A stretch of DNA of 64,000 bases from Craterostigma plantagineum (Eukaryota > Streptophyta > Magnoliopsida > Lamiales > Linderniaceae). The stretch is taken from contig JAPQWV010000755.1 of the NCBI GenBank assembly GCA_027422505.1, positions 143,501 through 207,500 of the forward strand, written 5' to 3'. A program made the translations under genes and the position numbers. This document shows, in pieces, positions 49,651-60,067 of this stretch (positions within the stretch are counted from its first letter, which is position 1; each line of letters begins with the position of its first letter). The notes beneath the pieces were generated by a model that did not search any database, had not been told where the DNA came from, and worked only from the letters and a program-made list of their open reading frames with translations.

Positions 49651-51110
49651 TGTTAGGATCGTGGACCGGGTGTTAGAGGGGGGGGGGGTGAATAACACCA
49701 GTTACCATTTTTCGCTCATTCGTGGGTTTCACATCCGGTTACAGAGTGAAACCGGTTTCAAATCTTCAATCAAGGCCAAGTACGGAATATATTAGACTTG
49801 ATTGTGAACTATGTGAGGTGGTTTGTGTATGTGGGTAACTTTATCCTGTTTTGGTGAATGGAGGTGGTTGAGGCATTTTGTCGAACACTTTGAGTGTGGG
49901 TGTTTGGGGGTATGTGTGGTTTCGGTTTGTAGAAGTGGAGACACGATATTTGTTATGGAAGTTCGGAGTTAACTCTCCTACGTCTCCCCTTCTTCCTCGC
50001 AAGGAAGGTTCACTAGATCTTCAGTTATACACTCACAGTACAACCTACCCGCTGACCTCAGCTTAATCTAGTGAATCACCTAGACAACTTTTTACAGTCC
50101 ATCTCTTCCAAGAGCTTTTTAAAGTCACTTGGGAACTTACGGCACCCCGCAAGGTCAACCGTAAACGTTGTAGGCCGCAACCTCACAACCACTTTGATAT
50201 TTTACGTATCTTAGCTAAGACGGCACCATTCTTTCTTGTCTCGGTGCGAAGACTACATACACTTGTTTATAGTCTATGTGCTAAGACTCTCACTCAACTA
50301 ATCTACTTTTGCTCAACTCTCTAATGTGTGAGTGAGGTGTGTGGGTTTGAATATTGTAGCAACTCTCTCTTTTGTAACCCACACACTTGGAAGAACTCTC
50401 TTTATTTTCTTCTTTTCTCTATGCTCTTGTTCTTCTCTATTGGATCTCTCTTTTGATGTGTATGTATTTTCTCTAGGATCCTTAGCTTGTTTCTGCCCGT
50501 CACTGTTCTTTTTATAGGTCTTCCCACCTTAATATAGCCGTTAGACTCAATAATAAAGCCGTTGGGAGCTTTTGGGAGCCTTTGTTGACTTTGGTCAATG
50601 CTGTCAGCTTTATCTGTCTGTACCTCTATTTCTGCAGTAAAGAGCTGTACATCAGTCAACAGTTAACCAGTCAATCCAGTCATTGACCGGACCAGTCACT
50701 GGCCGAACCAGTCAAGACCGAAACCGACCAGTCAGTCTGAAACCGGACCAGTCAGACCGAAACCGACCAGTCAGTCTGAAACCGAACCAGTCCAGACCGA
50801 AACCGACCAGTCACTCTGAAACCAGACCAGTTCAGACCGAAACCGACCAGTCAGTCTGAAACCGGATCAGTCCAGACCGATACCGGACCAGTCCAATCCA
50901 GTCTGACAAATCGAAACCGGGTTGACCGACAGTTGACCGCGTTGACCAGTATTGACCGGCAGATGACCGATCCAGTTTTTCGCCCTGAGCTCATATTTGA
51001 TATCTGTTTTTCGAACCGAGCTCATATGTACACTCAATAAATATGTTAGTAATACAATTACTAAGTTTTGTGTTCATCAAACCGGATTGCTTAGATATTT
51101 AAATCCAACA
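49651..51110. mobile_element. Solo LTR with TCCTC target duplication
   Basis: 1,460 bp, starting TGTTAGGATCG and ending AAATCCAACA (TG...CA). It is flanked by a perfect 5 bp direct repeat TCCTC at 49646-49650 and 51111-51115. There is a C/G homopolymer at 49678-49688 just after TTAGAGGG. No gag, pol or second LTR lies inside, so it is a solo LTR left by LTR-LTR recombination, or less likely a non-coding short element. It is unrelated to the copia LTRs in this window. The orientation could not be fixed. Confidence 0.85.
50700..50915. repeat. ~40 bp tandem repeat inside the solo LTR
   Basis: Five imperfect copies containing CAGACCGAAACCGACCAGTC and GTCTGAAACCGGACCAG. AGACCGA recurs at about 50715, 50754, 50794, 50834 and 50874, a period of 39-40 bp. 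Further GACCAGT-rich sequence flanks it on both sides (50650-50980). Confidence 0.85.
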
Positions 51111-51277
51111 TCCTCATTCCAAGCATTGCTTGAAGACGCAGAAAATTGTGAAAGATTTTCTTTTACAAGTTTCTTGTTACCCATTTGGGCGATGACACGA
51201 CCACGACCACGTCCACCTCTATTAGAGGCGAAACCTCTCCCGTATTGGGACATTGCTGCAATTTGAAAAAAATTCAT
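51111..51277 (-). pseudogene. Viral second ORF, proximal part (Gly/Arg-rich start)
   Basis: Begins at ATG 51275-51277, whose last two bases overlap the TGA that ends the RT-RNase H frame (ATGA). A second ATG follows eight codons later and opens MSQYGRGFASNRGGRGRGR, a Gly/Arg-rich basic segment typical of nucleic-acid-binding tails. The frame is cut at 51115 by the solo LTR. TTGCAG lies just before the second ATG, after a T-rich run, so splicing to this ORF is also conceivable. Function unknown. Confidence 0.65.
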
Positions 51278-52629
51278 GTTAAATATTCACGTGTAAGATA
51301 ATCAGGAAGACTATTATCACTTCCCTTTTTATAAATTAATTCAAAGTCAAAAGGAGCTAAATGAGCCTGCCATCTCGCAAACATTTGTTTCGAGACATTA
51401 TGTTTGAAACCTTTTGAAACATGAATTTCGCAGCTTGACAATCAGTTTTTATTAAAAACTTTTGATTGTAAAGATCATCTTGAAATTTTAAAACACATTT
51501 TACTATAGCGAGAACTTCACTTGCTATAGTGGCATAATTTTTCTGAGCATAGTTCCATTTTCCTGAATGGAATCTAACAAGATGCTCAAATTTGTCATCT
51601 GGAGAAACATGTTTTAGTATTCCTCCAAATCCAATATCAGACGAATCCGTCTCAATAATTTTTTGCCAATTAGGATTAGCAAGCATGAGACAAGGAAGAT
51701 GAGTAACTTTACTTTTAATTTTCTTAATTGCCTCAGTATGACTATTTGTCCACTGACAATGCGTCTTTTTAATCTATCATATAAAATAGATGTATCAATT
51801 GCAAGATTTTTATAATAAGGAGAAATATAAGTTAAACTTCCTAAAAATCTTTGTAATTGAGTTTTGTCTAGAATTTGGTCAGGAAATTTTGACGCAAATT
51901 CAATGCTTCTATTAATTGGAGTAATACTACCTTTTTCAATAGTATGACGCAAAAATCTAACTTTTGTTTGAAATAAAATCATTTTTGGACTAGACATAAC
52001 TAACCCATTTTGAATAATTATTTTTTTAAAAATATCTAGATGTTTAAAATGTGTTTCGATATCTTTAGAAAATACAAAAATGTCATCAATATAGACAATT
52101 ATAAAATTACTATAAGGAATGAATATATCATTCATAATATTTTGAAACTCCGAAGGTGCGTTTTTCAAACCAAAAGGCATAACGTTCCATTCAAATTGAC
52201 CAATTGGGACTGTAAAAGCGGTTTTATACCGATTTTTTTCTTCAACTTGGATTTGCCAAAAGGCAGATTTTAAATCAAATTTTGAAAATAAAATTGCATT
52301 ATGCAATCGATCGAGTAAATCCTTTTTATTAGGAATAGGATATCTAATCCATTTTAAAACTTATTCAAATGTTTGTAATTGATTACTAACCTAGGTGCTC
52401 CTCTTTCTTTTTCTGCTGCATTATTAACATAAAATGCAGTACAAGACCACGGAGACTTTGACGGTTTTATTAAACCTTTCTGTAAGAGATAATTTATTTC
52501 TTTCTTACATAATTCTGATAATTCAGCATTCATTTGGCAAGGACGAGCTTTAGTAGGAATATTTTTCTCCCTAAAGTCTTCCTCGTAAGGTAGAGAAACA
52601 ATATGTTTCTTCCAGTTCCAGAATGCATT
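51274..52629 (-). pseudogene. Viral RT and RNase H domains
   Basis: Reverse transcriptase that would copy pregenomic RNA. The N-terminal part (52620-52310) is frameshifted against the main stretch at 52306-51614, which holds FDLKSAFWQIQV, VMPFGLKNAPSEFQ and the catalytic YIDD at 52082-52093. RNase H (51686-51357) shows the acidic residues in ETDSSDIGFGG, ASEVLAIVK and IKTDCQAAK, then changes frame and ends in LTREYL at the TGA. The RT and RNase H segments lie in different frames. Tyr-Ile-Asp-Asp and the FGLKNAP phrase are the caulimovirid/gypsy-type signature, distinct from the copia YVDD enzymes nearby. Confidence 0.88.
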
Positions 52630-53394
52630 TCAGAGATCGTTGCATATTTGCAATGTAAATTCGTTATGAATTAATTTAATAGGATTTTGGATTTTATCCT
52701 CAATCGTAAGTATACTAATTTCTTGTTTCAAATAATTTATTTGATTTTCTTTAGCTTCAATAAGAATAGAATCTTTAATTTCACTGGGAATTCGTGTAAT
52801 TGGTTCTGTAATGAATTTAAAGTATACTTCTTTGTTTTCGAAGCTTCCTTTAAATCCTTGTTCATCAATATTAGTGATAAGAAATATTTTCCTAAGGAAC
52901 GGAATACCAAGAATTACTTGGTTCATGATATTCTTGACTAGCAAGAAAGATGTAGGAATACAGACCTTATTTTTACAAATATAGGCCTTTGGAATTTTGT
53001 AATTGATTTGCAACCTTTCTCCACTAGCAGAACTAAGAGAATGGGTTGTCTTGTAAAAATATTGAGTAGGTATTAGATCTTTTTGATAATTTTTATCAAT
53101 AAGTAGTGAGATTTTCACTAACCATTTTTGAGAAGTGATGACTTCGAGAGTAGAAAGAAAATTATCATTTTCTGTTATACTAACAAACTCATCAAGGGAT
53201 TTAGAAGATGATTCATCTAAGACTTCTTTTCCCTTTTCAAGCTTAGAAAGTCTTCTTTCTAAATTATTATTACTTAATTTTAATTCTTTAATTTCTGTTT
53301 TAAGAATCAAAATTTCAATATTTAAATCTTTGATATTAACTGGAGATTCATTATATTTATTTTTGTTTCGAAGTAGTTTCATTACTTCTGACAT
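52630..53394 (-). pseudogene. Viral coiled coil and aspartic-protease region, active site missing
   Basis: An open stretch of 254 codons. A coiled-coil segment (ELKLSNNNLERRLSKLEKG) precedes a retropepsin-like region whose distal half is recognisable (LPTSFLLVKN-like wording and VILGIPFLRK). Where the catalytic Asp-Ser/Thr-Gly should lie, the sequence reads LLIDKNYQKDLIPTQYF with no D-[ST]-G, so the active-site loop appears to have been deleted in frame. Inactive as a protease on this reading. Confidence 0.7.
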
Positions 53395-53759
53395 TTTATA
53401 GGGTTCAGATTTTGGAATAACTTCTTTAGAAGTTTCTTCTTCATTTTGAATGATTCTTCTGATGATCAGATTTTTTAAATCTGGATCTTCAGTTTCTTTA
53501 AGACTAAGAGATTAAGAACATTAACCTCTTGGAATTAAGATATAATTTGATATAAATTGTTGTTTTCTGATTCAGATTCTGATTTATCTGAATCTTTAGA
53601 GCAATGTTGTCCTAATTGGCAATTTCTACATTCATCAGATTCTGATGAAATATCTTTGATAATGTTGTTTTCATTATTGGAAGAGTATTCCGATTCACTA
53701 TCAGATTCAAGAAGAATTTTTGATAGTGTTTCTTTTAATTCACTATCAATTTCTAAGTT

Positions 53760-55502
53760 ATTAATTTCTTTTTGGTCCAGCAGGTACTTGCTTTATGACC
53801 AATTTTTTCTCATTTTCGGCAGACAATAGGAGGGAATTTATTTTGTATTGGTAATTATTATTTTTGGAGGATTTTTGTTCTCTTCTTTTAAATTTTTGAT
53901 TTTTTCTTCTTTCGTATTGTTTAGAAAAAATATATTTTAGTTTTATGTTCTTTACGAGTTTTACTCGTAGAGGGATTTTCCATGCCAAATTGGCCACATA
54001 ATTCTCCTAATTGTTTCTTTTCGTCTAGAGAATGTCTCTTGACTTGTTTATTTAATTTTATTTCATTGCATAAAGGCTAAGCCTTCTTGTATGCAAGTTC
54101 CTATGAGTTTTCCATAGGTATAGGAGTTATAATCGATAGTCGATTCTCCTTTCCTAAGGTTATTCCTTACTCTTTCTAAAAAGAGTGAAGGTAAGCCATC
54201 TATAAATATAGATTTCCAGTGAGTACTATTTGACTCAGGGAGTTCCATGACTCGACTAAGGAAAGTATCCTTATACCATCTAAAAGAGGTAAGAGTCTTA
54301 CACCTAAGATTTTGAAGAAGAGTTCTGATATTTTCAGAATTGTCAGACCATCGGCCTGTGAAATGTTCAATGATGTTTACACATAGTGTATAAACAACAT
54401 TGTCCACTTGCTGACCATTTTCTTCTTTAAAGTTTGATAAATATCTTTTCACGTTGGGACAAATAGTTATCCCACCATCCTTTTAATTGACCAGTAAAGC
54501 CAGCGACAATCATTTTGCAACAGCTCTATCATTATTTTGATTAGCTTTACAAATTGTACTATACATAAGCATTGTATCATATTATAGATTTGTTTCTCGG
54601 TATAACCGTCTAAGTTCCATTCGTATATGCATCTACCATTATACGAATTATTGAGCATGAATTCTTGTTCTTCGAACAATATATCTTGAGGAGTAGGCCT
54701 AGGGTAATAATATTTACTTTGAGTTGGCCTATCAGCATATTTAGTATGCTTAAGCTTATTAATTTATTGATTAAAAGTGTTTTGAAGATTATCAGAATTT
54801 TCTAATTGATCTTCAAATTCTTCGCTTAAAGTATTAAGCTTAAGATTTTGAAGTTTTTCTTCAAGTAATTTCTCAATTTGAGAAATAGAGTTTAATTTAA
54901 AATCTGTAGCTTCAGGAGGAGGTTGAATACTTGGAGACGCAATATCAACTGTCTCTAAATTATTTTTCTCTTTTTAAAAAAAAAGATTTTTATGTCTTCT
55001 ATTGAGGATGAAATTTCCTCAATATTTTTCTTTAATAGAGAAATTTGTTCTCCTAAAACAATAACATACATATTTGTATAGTTTTGTTGCTTTAAAAGAC
55101 TATTAATATGATTAATAGTAACAGAAAGCGTGTCGTTTTCTTTTTCAAATAATTTTTGAAAAGCATTAAAAAATCTAATTTCGTTCTCTTTTTCCATTTG
55201 GAAACTAGTTTGAGGAGGAAAAACTGAAATAAGATTTTTCCCGGTTGAAAGCTTATAATTTCTTTCGAGAAAATCATATTTTTAAAATATTTTGATAAAA
55301 ACCAAGGAACGGAAGGCAATTTTTCATTTCGATTTCCTAGATCTTTATAAAATTCTTCCTGGATAATATTTTTATCTTCTTCGTTAAAATTTTCAAAAAA
55401 CCATTTTCTAAAAAGTTCCCATTTAGGTTGAAAAAATTCTTGTTGGATTTTCTTTCTAGCCAGTGAACCTGGACTAAAATCGATTTTTGTTTTAAAATCC
55501 AT
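53760..55502 (-). pseudogene. Viral coat protein region with broken zinc knuckle
   Basis: Pieces in several frames. There is an N-terminal segment from 55502 (KWELFRKWFFENFNEEDK), a helical/coiled segment (55197-54955), and the capsid core at 54452-54063 with LLQNLRCKTLTSFRWYKDTF and WKSIFIDGLPSLFLERVR. Then comes a Lys/Arg-rich stretch, and a CCHC knuckle at about 53776-53813 where the second Cys codon is a TGA stop (CRK, stop, EKIGHKASTCW). An acidic Ser-rich tail follows (to about 53540). These are the usual capsid elements of Caulimoviridae. Confidence 0.78.
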
Positions 55503-55990
55503 TAAACACGAAAATCCATTTCTGACTCGGTTATTTCCTCGTCTTGATTTTTAAAACACCATGAACAATATTATCTGAATTGATTCTTAATTCTTCTACC
55601 TTATTTTGAAGGTAATCACTAGAGGTTGATTCTCTAACTTGAGAAGTCGAAGCTCTAGAAGGTGATCTTATCATATAATCACATGGTGATATGTGATATT
55701 GTGAAGAGATTGATCTAGAAATTCTAGATCTTGGAGTCTTTACATCAACAGATTTTACATTCTGCTCAAATTGTATTTGAACGGTTCCATCTGTTGTCTG
55801 TATTATTTGAGTAGGAGTATTCTTAATTTTGGGCTGAAGAGGCATAGGTCGTTCAATAACCCAATTTTCTGGGAATTGAATTTCTTCTCATTTAATAGAT
55901 CTACGAGTTGTAATATTAGACCTACTAAAATTGGTTTCTATAAGAACAGTTTCGTTGATAGGTTTATCAACAATTTTGCACTAATGATTC
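55503..55990 (-). pseudogene. Viral linker between movement and coat proteins
   Basis: A reading of 104 codons (55845-55531) rich in Ser, Thr, Arg and Asn, with SRISRSISSQYHISPCDYM and an N-terminal QIQFEQNVKSV. It is the low-complexity stretch usually found between movement protein and coat protein in single-polyprotein caulimovirids. No domain recognised. Confidence 0.55.
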
Positions 55991-56562
55991 AGTGTATATA
56001 AAGGTTTATAATAATCCTATAGCAGATACAAATTACTTCCGATCCTGGAGCGTAATTATATCCGTGAGTTTTGACATTTAATGTCAGAGCATCCAATATA
56101 TTGACATCAGTCAATGATAATTGAATATTTGGATAAACATTAAACTAAACTTAGCCATGAGCCAGGCTAGACTGAATTATTCCCATAAGGATTGTTTCCA
56201 GTCGAGATTTCTACCATCTCTAAGAGCAGCTATAAAGCTCTCTGGTAAACCTTCTAAAGTCAAAGGCTTAAAGGCTACCTGAACTAACCCGATATGAATA
56301 AACTTATGATTTATTCTATATTTTTCTAAGTCTCTATTACTTAGAAGTCTAATAACCATCTCTTCATTATTAAGAGATATAGTTTCTCGGTAGTTTTGAC
56401 TACCTGTTTCAAACCTATTTTTTCGAAGGTTCCTAATTCATAGATTATTTTATAATCTATCTTAGGAATTGTCCAACGATTTAATTTGTCTAAATCTTGA
56501 GGAACATCATATTTCTCTTCAATACTGTTTTTAAAAGTATCTTTTCTTCTCATCAAATTCAT
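55991..56562 (-). pseudogene. Viral movement protein, frameshifted
   Basis: Starts MNLMRRKDTFKNS at 56562. Near 56380 the frame changes and continues with KFIHIGLVQVAFKPLT and LRDGRNLDWKQSLWE, then in broken frames to a YPNIQLSLTDVNILDALTL-type phrase near 56100. These are hallmarks of the caulimovirid 30K-superfamily movement protein, which moves virus between plant cells through plasmodesmata. Several stops lie after 56177. It is the first domain downstream of the primer site, as in other members. Confidence 0.8.
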
Positions 56563-56605
56563 TAGAATAAGACGCTAAACTACACCTCAACTTCTTTATA
56601 ACCCA

Positions 56606-56622
56606 CCATGGCTCAAATACCA
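56606..56622 (-). promoter_or_regulatory. Viral primer binding site, tRNA-Met type, mutated
   Basis: On the minus strand TGGTATTTGAGCCATGG, which matches the caulimovirid TGGTATCAGAGCCATGG-type site except for two or three bases. It lies 44 bases upstream of the movement-protein ATG, which fixes the viral genome start and orientation. Confidence 0.7.
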
Positions 56623-56974
56623 TACTGAGAGGATCTGTACAAAATTTATGAAAACTATAATACAAAAGGAATATATATAATATATATATATATAGGTATT
56701 AGGGTTTTCTAAATTTGGAGGAACCTTATATATATGTGTGTGATTTTCATATAAGATTTTCGGTATGATACAGATTTTTAGAATTTAATAAGTTACGATA
56801 TTTTTAGGGTTTTCAACACAATAAGAATTAGGGTTTTCAATGATATTTTCGGTACAGTATAGTTACCAATTTTTAATGCAGGTTTTGATATTGATTAAAA
56901 ATATAACCATTAAGCCAAGAGTCTAATATATTATAACTGATAAACAGAAAGGTAAAGACTACGAGTAGGATAGG
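56623..56974. other. AT-rich sequence between viral start and gypsy LTR
   Basis: Contains a TATATATA run (about 56674-56693) and repeated TTAGGGTTTTC (about 56699, 56798 and 56831). It may be viral intergenic/promoter sequence or unrelated flank. No ORF or repeat boundary could be placed. Confidence 0.35.
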
Positions 56975-57991
56975 CATAGTATAGCATGCATATCATCCAC
57001 GCATATCATTATAGGAATTTCGTATTTACCAAATAAAATAATTATATAGGTCACGAGTCGGATAAGGGCAAAGACAAGGCCGAGTAAGCGAACGGGAAAA
57101 ATACGGGAAACTTGTGAGTATGATTTGCAACATGTACCTTATGTGCCTTATGTGTTACTTGCTTTATATGGATTAACAGATTGATACGTGATATATGTGT
57201 CATTTATGAATCGACGTAAACTATGGACTGTAAAGTGTCTTCATACGATCTATGTGTCATCTAAGGTATTTTATATACCATTGCATACATTAAAATGAAG
57301 GGAGAAACCGTTATGACGGCTATGACTACAGATGGTATAATACGGATGTATGGCATATTTCCCTACAAATCGGGGGATTTTACTGAGTCCTGTACAGGCA
57401 CATATGTATTCCTACTAATCGGGGGATTACGAAATGGTTACAGAGTCCCATGCATGGGCGCCGACTGGGCGTACAGTATAGTCTAGCTAGTCTATAACGG
57501 GAGTATCAAAATAAATGGACATATAGAATGGCATGTGATCTACGGATCTTATGAATGACGATTATGTGAACGATGATTTCGTGATCGAAAATGGCTATGG
57601 TAATTACGAAAATGGATGAATTACTGTTTACTTTATTACTTGTATGTTATTAGTTAACATGTTGCGATCATACTCTGAATTGTTGTCTTCACAGTTGTGT
57701 AGATAATTAGCAGGCTGCGTAGAAAGCATCTTCATAAGCATGGAATGAAGGTTGGCCGGCTACGCTCGCCTCCTGCTCCCTCTGTTCATCTAGCATATAG
57801 AATAGAAATAGTATAGTTTGTCATATTTTGTGACTGGTATGATAGGTACATATATGTACATTATTGTGAAAGGAATTAGACTAGATGTACGCACCCGTTT
57901 TTGTTAAAGGAAATAGTTATGAAAAGCACGAAAAATTTTATATGAATATTTTATAGATGAGTAAAAAGGTAATAGGAAACGGGGCGCTACA
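56975..57991 (+). repeat. Putative 5' LTR of a Ty3/gypsy element
   Basis: Shares many phrases in order with 60068-60960: GCATGCATATCA, ATTATAGGA, GAGTCGGATAAGGGCAA, ACTTGTGAGTATGAT, GAGAAACCGTTATGAC, TCCCATGCATG, GGGAGTATCAA, and TTGTCTTCACAGTTGTGTAG. It ends ...GGGGCGCTACA six bases before a tRNA-Met primer site, as an LTR should. The left boundary is approximate. A 63-codon reading at 57295 is within the LTR and not a gene. Confidence 0.65.
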
Positions 57992-57996
57992 TGTAG

Positions 57997-58009
57997 TGGT
58001 ATCAGAGCC
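57997..58009 (+). promoter_or_regulatory. Primer binding site, tRNA-iMet type (gypsy element)
   Basis: TGGTATCAGAGCC follows the LTR after a five-base spacer TGTAG. It marks the start of the gypsy internal region. Confidence 0.8.
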
Positions 58010-58057
58010 TAGGCTTTAGGTTATTTAGACATTTGCATATTATGTGCATATTATGGA

Positions 58058-58790
58058 TTGCCCTTAAACTTCTTTTGCATATATAGGCAAAGGGCAATAG
58101 GTGAACCGATACCTATAGAACACGATGAACCTACTATAGAGGGAGGAGGAAGAACGGCCGTACCTGAATCCCACTCATCACATACATTTAGACAGCATGA
58201 ACATGAAAACCCCCTGACAATTCCCCGAGAACGGCGGTATGATAAACTAAGAAAGATGGGTGCTGTGGATTTCATGGGTACGACAGATCATGCTGAGGTA
58301 GAAACATGGTTGAAAAGGACGGAAAGAGTATTGAATATGATGCAATGTACCCCTGAGGAAAGATTCGACTACGCAGTCTCACTTCTTCAGGGACATGCAT
58401 ATGAATGGTGGGACACTGTTCCCGACAGTATGGCTCAACCTCCAGTACTGACTGGAGGATTTTCTGAGAGTTTAAAGATGCTTACATGCCTGAGGTTTAC
58501 AAGGATCAGAAAGAGAAGGAATTTTTAGAACTTAAATAGGGAAACAAGTCCGTGGGCGAATATGAAGTGATGTTTAATCAGCTATCTCGATACGCTCCAC
58601 ATATGGTTGCTATTGATAAGAATAAGTGCTGAAGGTTTGAAGCTGGACTTCGTTACACGATTAGGAATCGTATTACACCATCAGATATGGAGTCCTACAG
58701 GAAACTAAGGGCGGCGGCTATTCGCGCCGAAAGGTTGGAGACAGAATCGAGAAATTTTCAAAGTAGCAAGAGGAGGCCAGGATATTGATG
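58058..58790 (+). pseudogene. gag: Ty3/gypsy gag fragment
   Basis: Open at 58058-58528, with FMGTTDHAEVETWLKRTERV and AYEWWDTV, the signature of the plant gypsy retrotransposon gag domain (W-x-E-R, YEWW). After a frame change near 58470 it continues as SVGEYEVMFNQLSRYAPHM and ends in basic residues near 58785. At least two stops (TAG near 58538, TGA near 58628) break it. Capsid role inferred from the family. Confidence 0.8.
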
Positions 58791-59137
58791 CATATGTTTT
58801 ACTCGATCCAGGTGCCACCCATTCATTCATATCACGAACATTTGCATCTTTATTACCTGATAAACCCGAACCCCTAGAAGATGAGTTGTATGTTCGACTT
58901 CCAACAGGAGAAATAATTATAGTAAATACAGTATACTCAGAATGCAAAATGGTCAGCGAAGGGATAGAGATGCGAGCAACCCTATTCTATATCCTTAACA
59001 TATTATATCCCAAACATATTACTAAAGAACCACTCATGAAAATAAGAACACAAAAAAACGTCAAGGAGGAAAGAAGGAATAACAAAGCAAACTCAAACCA
59101 TCAAGTTTCAAAATCAGGAGGTGAGAAAACGATATGA
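58785..59137 (+). pseudogene. Ty3/gypsy aspartic protease remnant
   Basis: Directly after gag the sequence reads VLLDPGATHSFISRTFASLL, then ELYVRLPTGEIIIVNTVYSE. This is the retropepsin-like protease of plant gypsy elements (active site D-P-G-A-T-H-S-F), with the usual Gag zinc-knuckle linker missing. RT, RNase H and integrase are absent; after about 59020 the reading becomes basic low-complexity and stops at 59137. So a large internal deletion has removed most of pol. Confidence 0.75.
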
Positions 59138-59345
59138 CCTTTTCGTGATATATTAATATATATGATTATGTAAGCTTAATGGTTACAATGAATTGTGTGT
59201 TAATACATAGAAGAGGTTTACGTAACCTTAAGCATATTAGGGTTTTAGATTGTTGAAAGGATTACATACATGCTTAGCTGGATAACTTCATGTTTAGCTG
59301 AATGAATTTTGATATTAAGACACACGTTGGGGTCTGGAAAAGTTC
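59138..59345. other. Unassigned sequence inside the gypsy element
   Basis: About 200 bp of AT-rich sequence between protease remnant and satellite-like units. No ORF, no clear repeat. Confidence 0.4.
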
Positions 59346-59990
59346 GAATCTTTTGAAGAAATTATGCTTAGACAGATTTAAATTAAAAGCTATACTGAAA
59401 ATCGGCCAAGCTGCCATTTTCAAGAAACAGCACCCGAAGTTCATTTTCGGGCACCATTTTGAGGTCGATGAACTTCAAATCGGGACTAATGTAAAACATA
59501 AAAGTTCTAGATAATCAAGTCGTCTTCCCATAAGAATTTAAATCAGGATCTTTTGATTTGTCAATCGAAAGTTATGGTCAAAATCGTGCAGACTGCCAGT
59601 TTCGGCCGATTCCACTCGGACAGCAACCCGCAACCCTAAGTCAGAATCGGGCAATTTTTTTGAGGTCAATGGACTTCGAATCAAGACTAACTTAAAACAT
59701 AAAAATTTTAGATAATCGAGTTGGGTTTCCAAAGGAATTTGAATCAGGGTCTTTCGATATGTCAATCAGAAGTTATGGTCAAAATTGTGCAGGTTGCCAG
59801 TTTCGGCCGATTCCAGTCGGACATCAACCCTAAGTCAGTTTCTGGCGACAGGTCTATGGACTTCGAATTCGACCAAACTTAAAGAACAAAGGTTATAAGT
59901 AATTAAACTGGCTATTCACAGGAACTTGAATCAAGGAGATTGGAACTCTAAATCAGAAGTTATGCTTAAAATGGTGCAGGTTATCATATC
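59346..59990. repeat. Diverged satellite units inside the gypsy element
   Basis: Three to four tandem units that share GAGGTCAATGGACTTCGAATC, GCCAGTTTCGGCCGATTCCA, AAAGTTCTAGATAAT and CAACCCTAAGTCAG with blocks A and B. They are more diverged from each other than neighbouring units in blocks A and B. The first unit (about 59360-59465) has the variant ATCGGCCAAGCTGCCATTTTC. The units lie between a gypsy protease remnant and an LTR-like copy, the place where plant gypsy elements often carry tandem repeats. Confidence 0.85.
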
Positions 59991-60067
59991 GAACAACATC
60001 TCACGAGACTTATTCATGCACAATAAAAAGAAGTATAAGGGTTATGGATAGAGACCTATTCATGCAC

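Larger units (their letters stand above)
49231..56622 (-). mobile_element. Endogenous pararetrovirus (Caulimoviridae), decayed
   Basis: Minus-strand order: tRNA-Met primer site, movement protein, linker, coat protein with zinc knuckle, aspartic protease, RT, RNase H, then a separate second ORF. That is the layout of plant pararetroviruses with one long polyprotein, and it is closest in organisation to petuvirus/florendovirus types (inference). There is no integrase, as expected for this family. Multiple frameshifts and stops in every domain show an old, inactive insertion. It is interrupted by a solo LTR at 49651-51110 and adjoins a copia fragment at its downstream end. Confidence 0.85.

Noticed and set aside
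50332..50517. Hydrophobic 61-codon reading
   Set aside because: Lies inside the solo LTR with no homologue seen; T-rich DNA yields Phe/Leu/Ser-rich readings by chance.
57295..57486. 63-codon reading at 57295 and its relative at 60364
   Set aside because: Both lie within the gypsy LTR-like repeats and diverge without keeping the frame.
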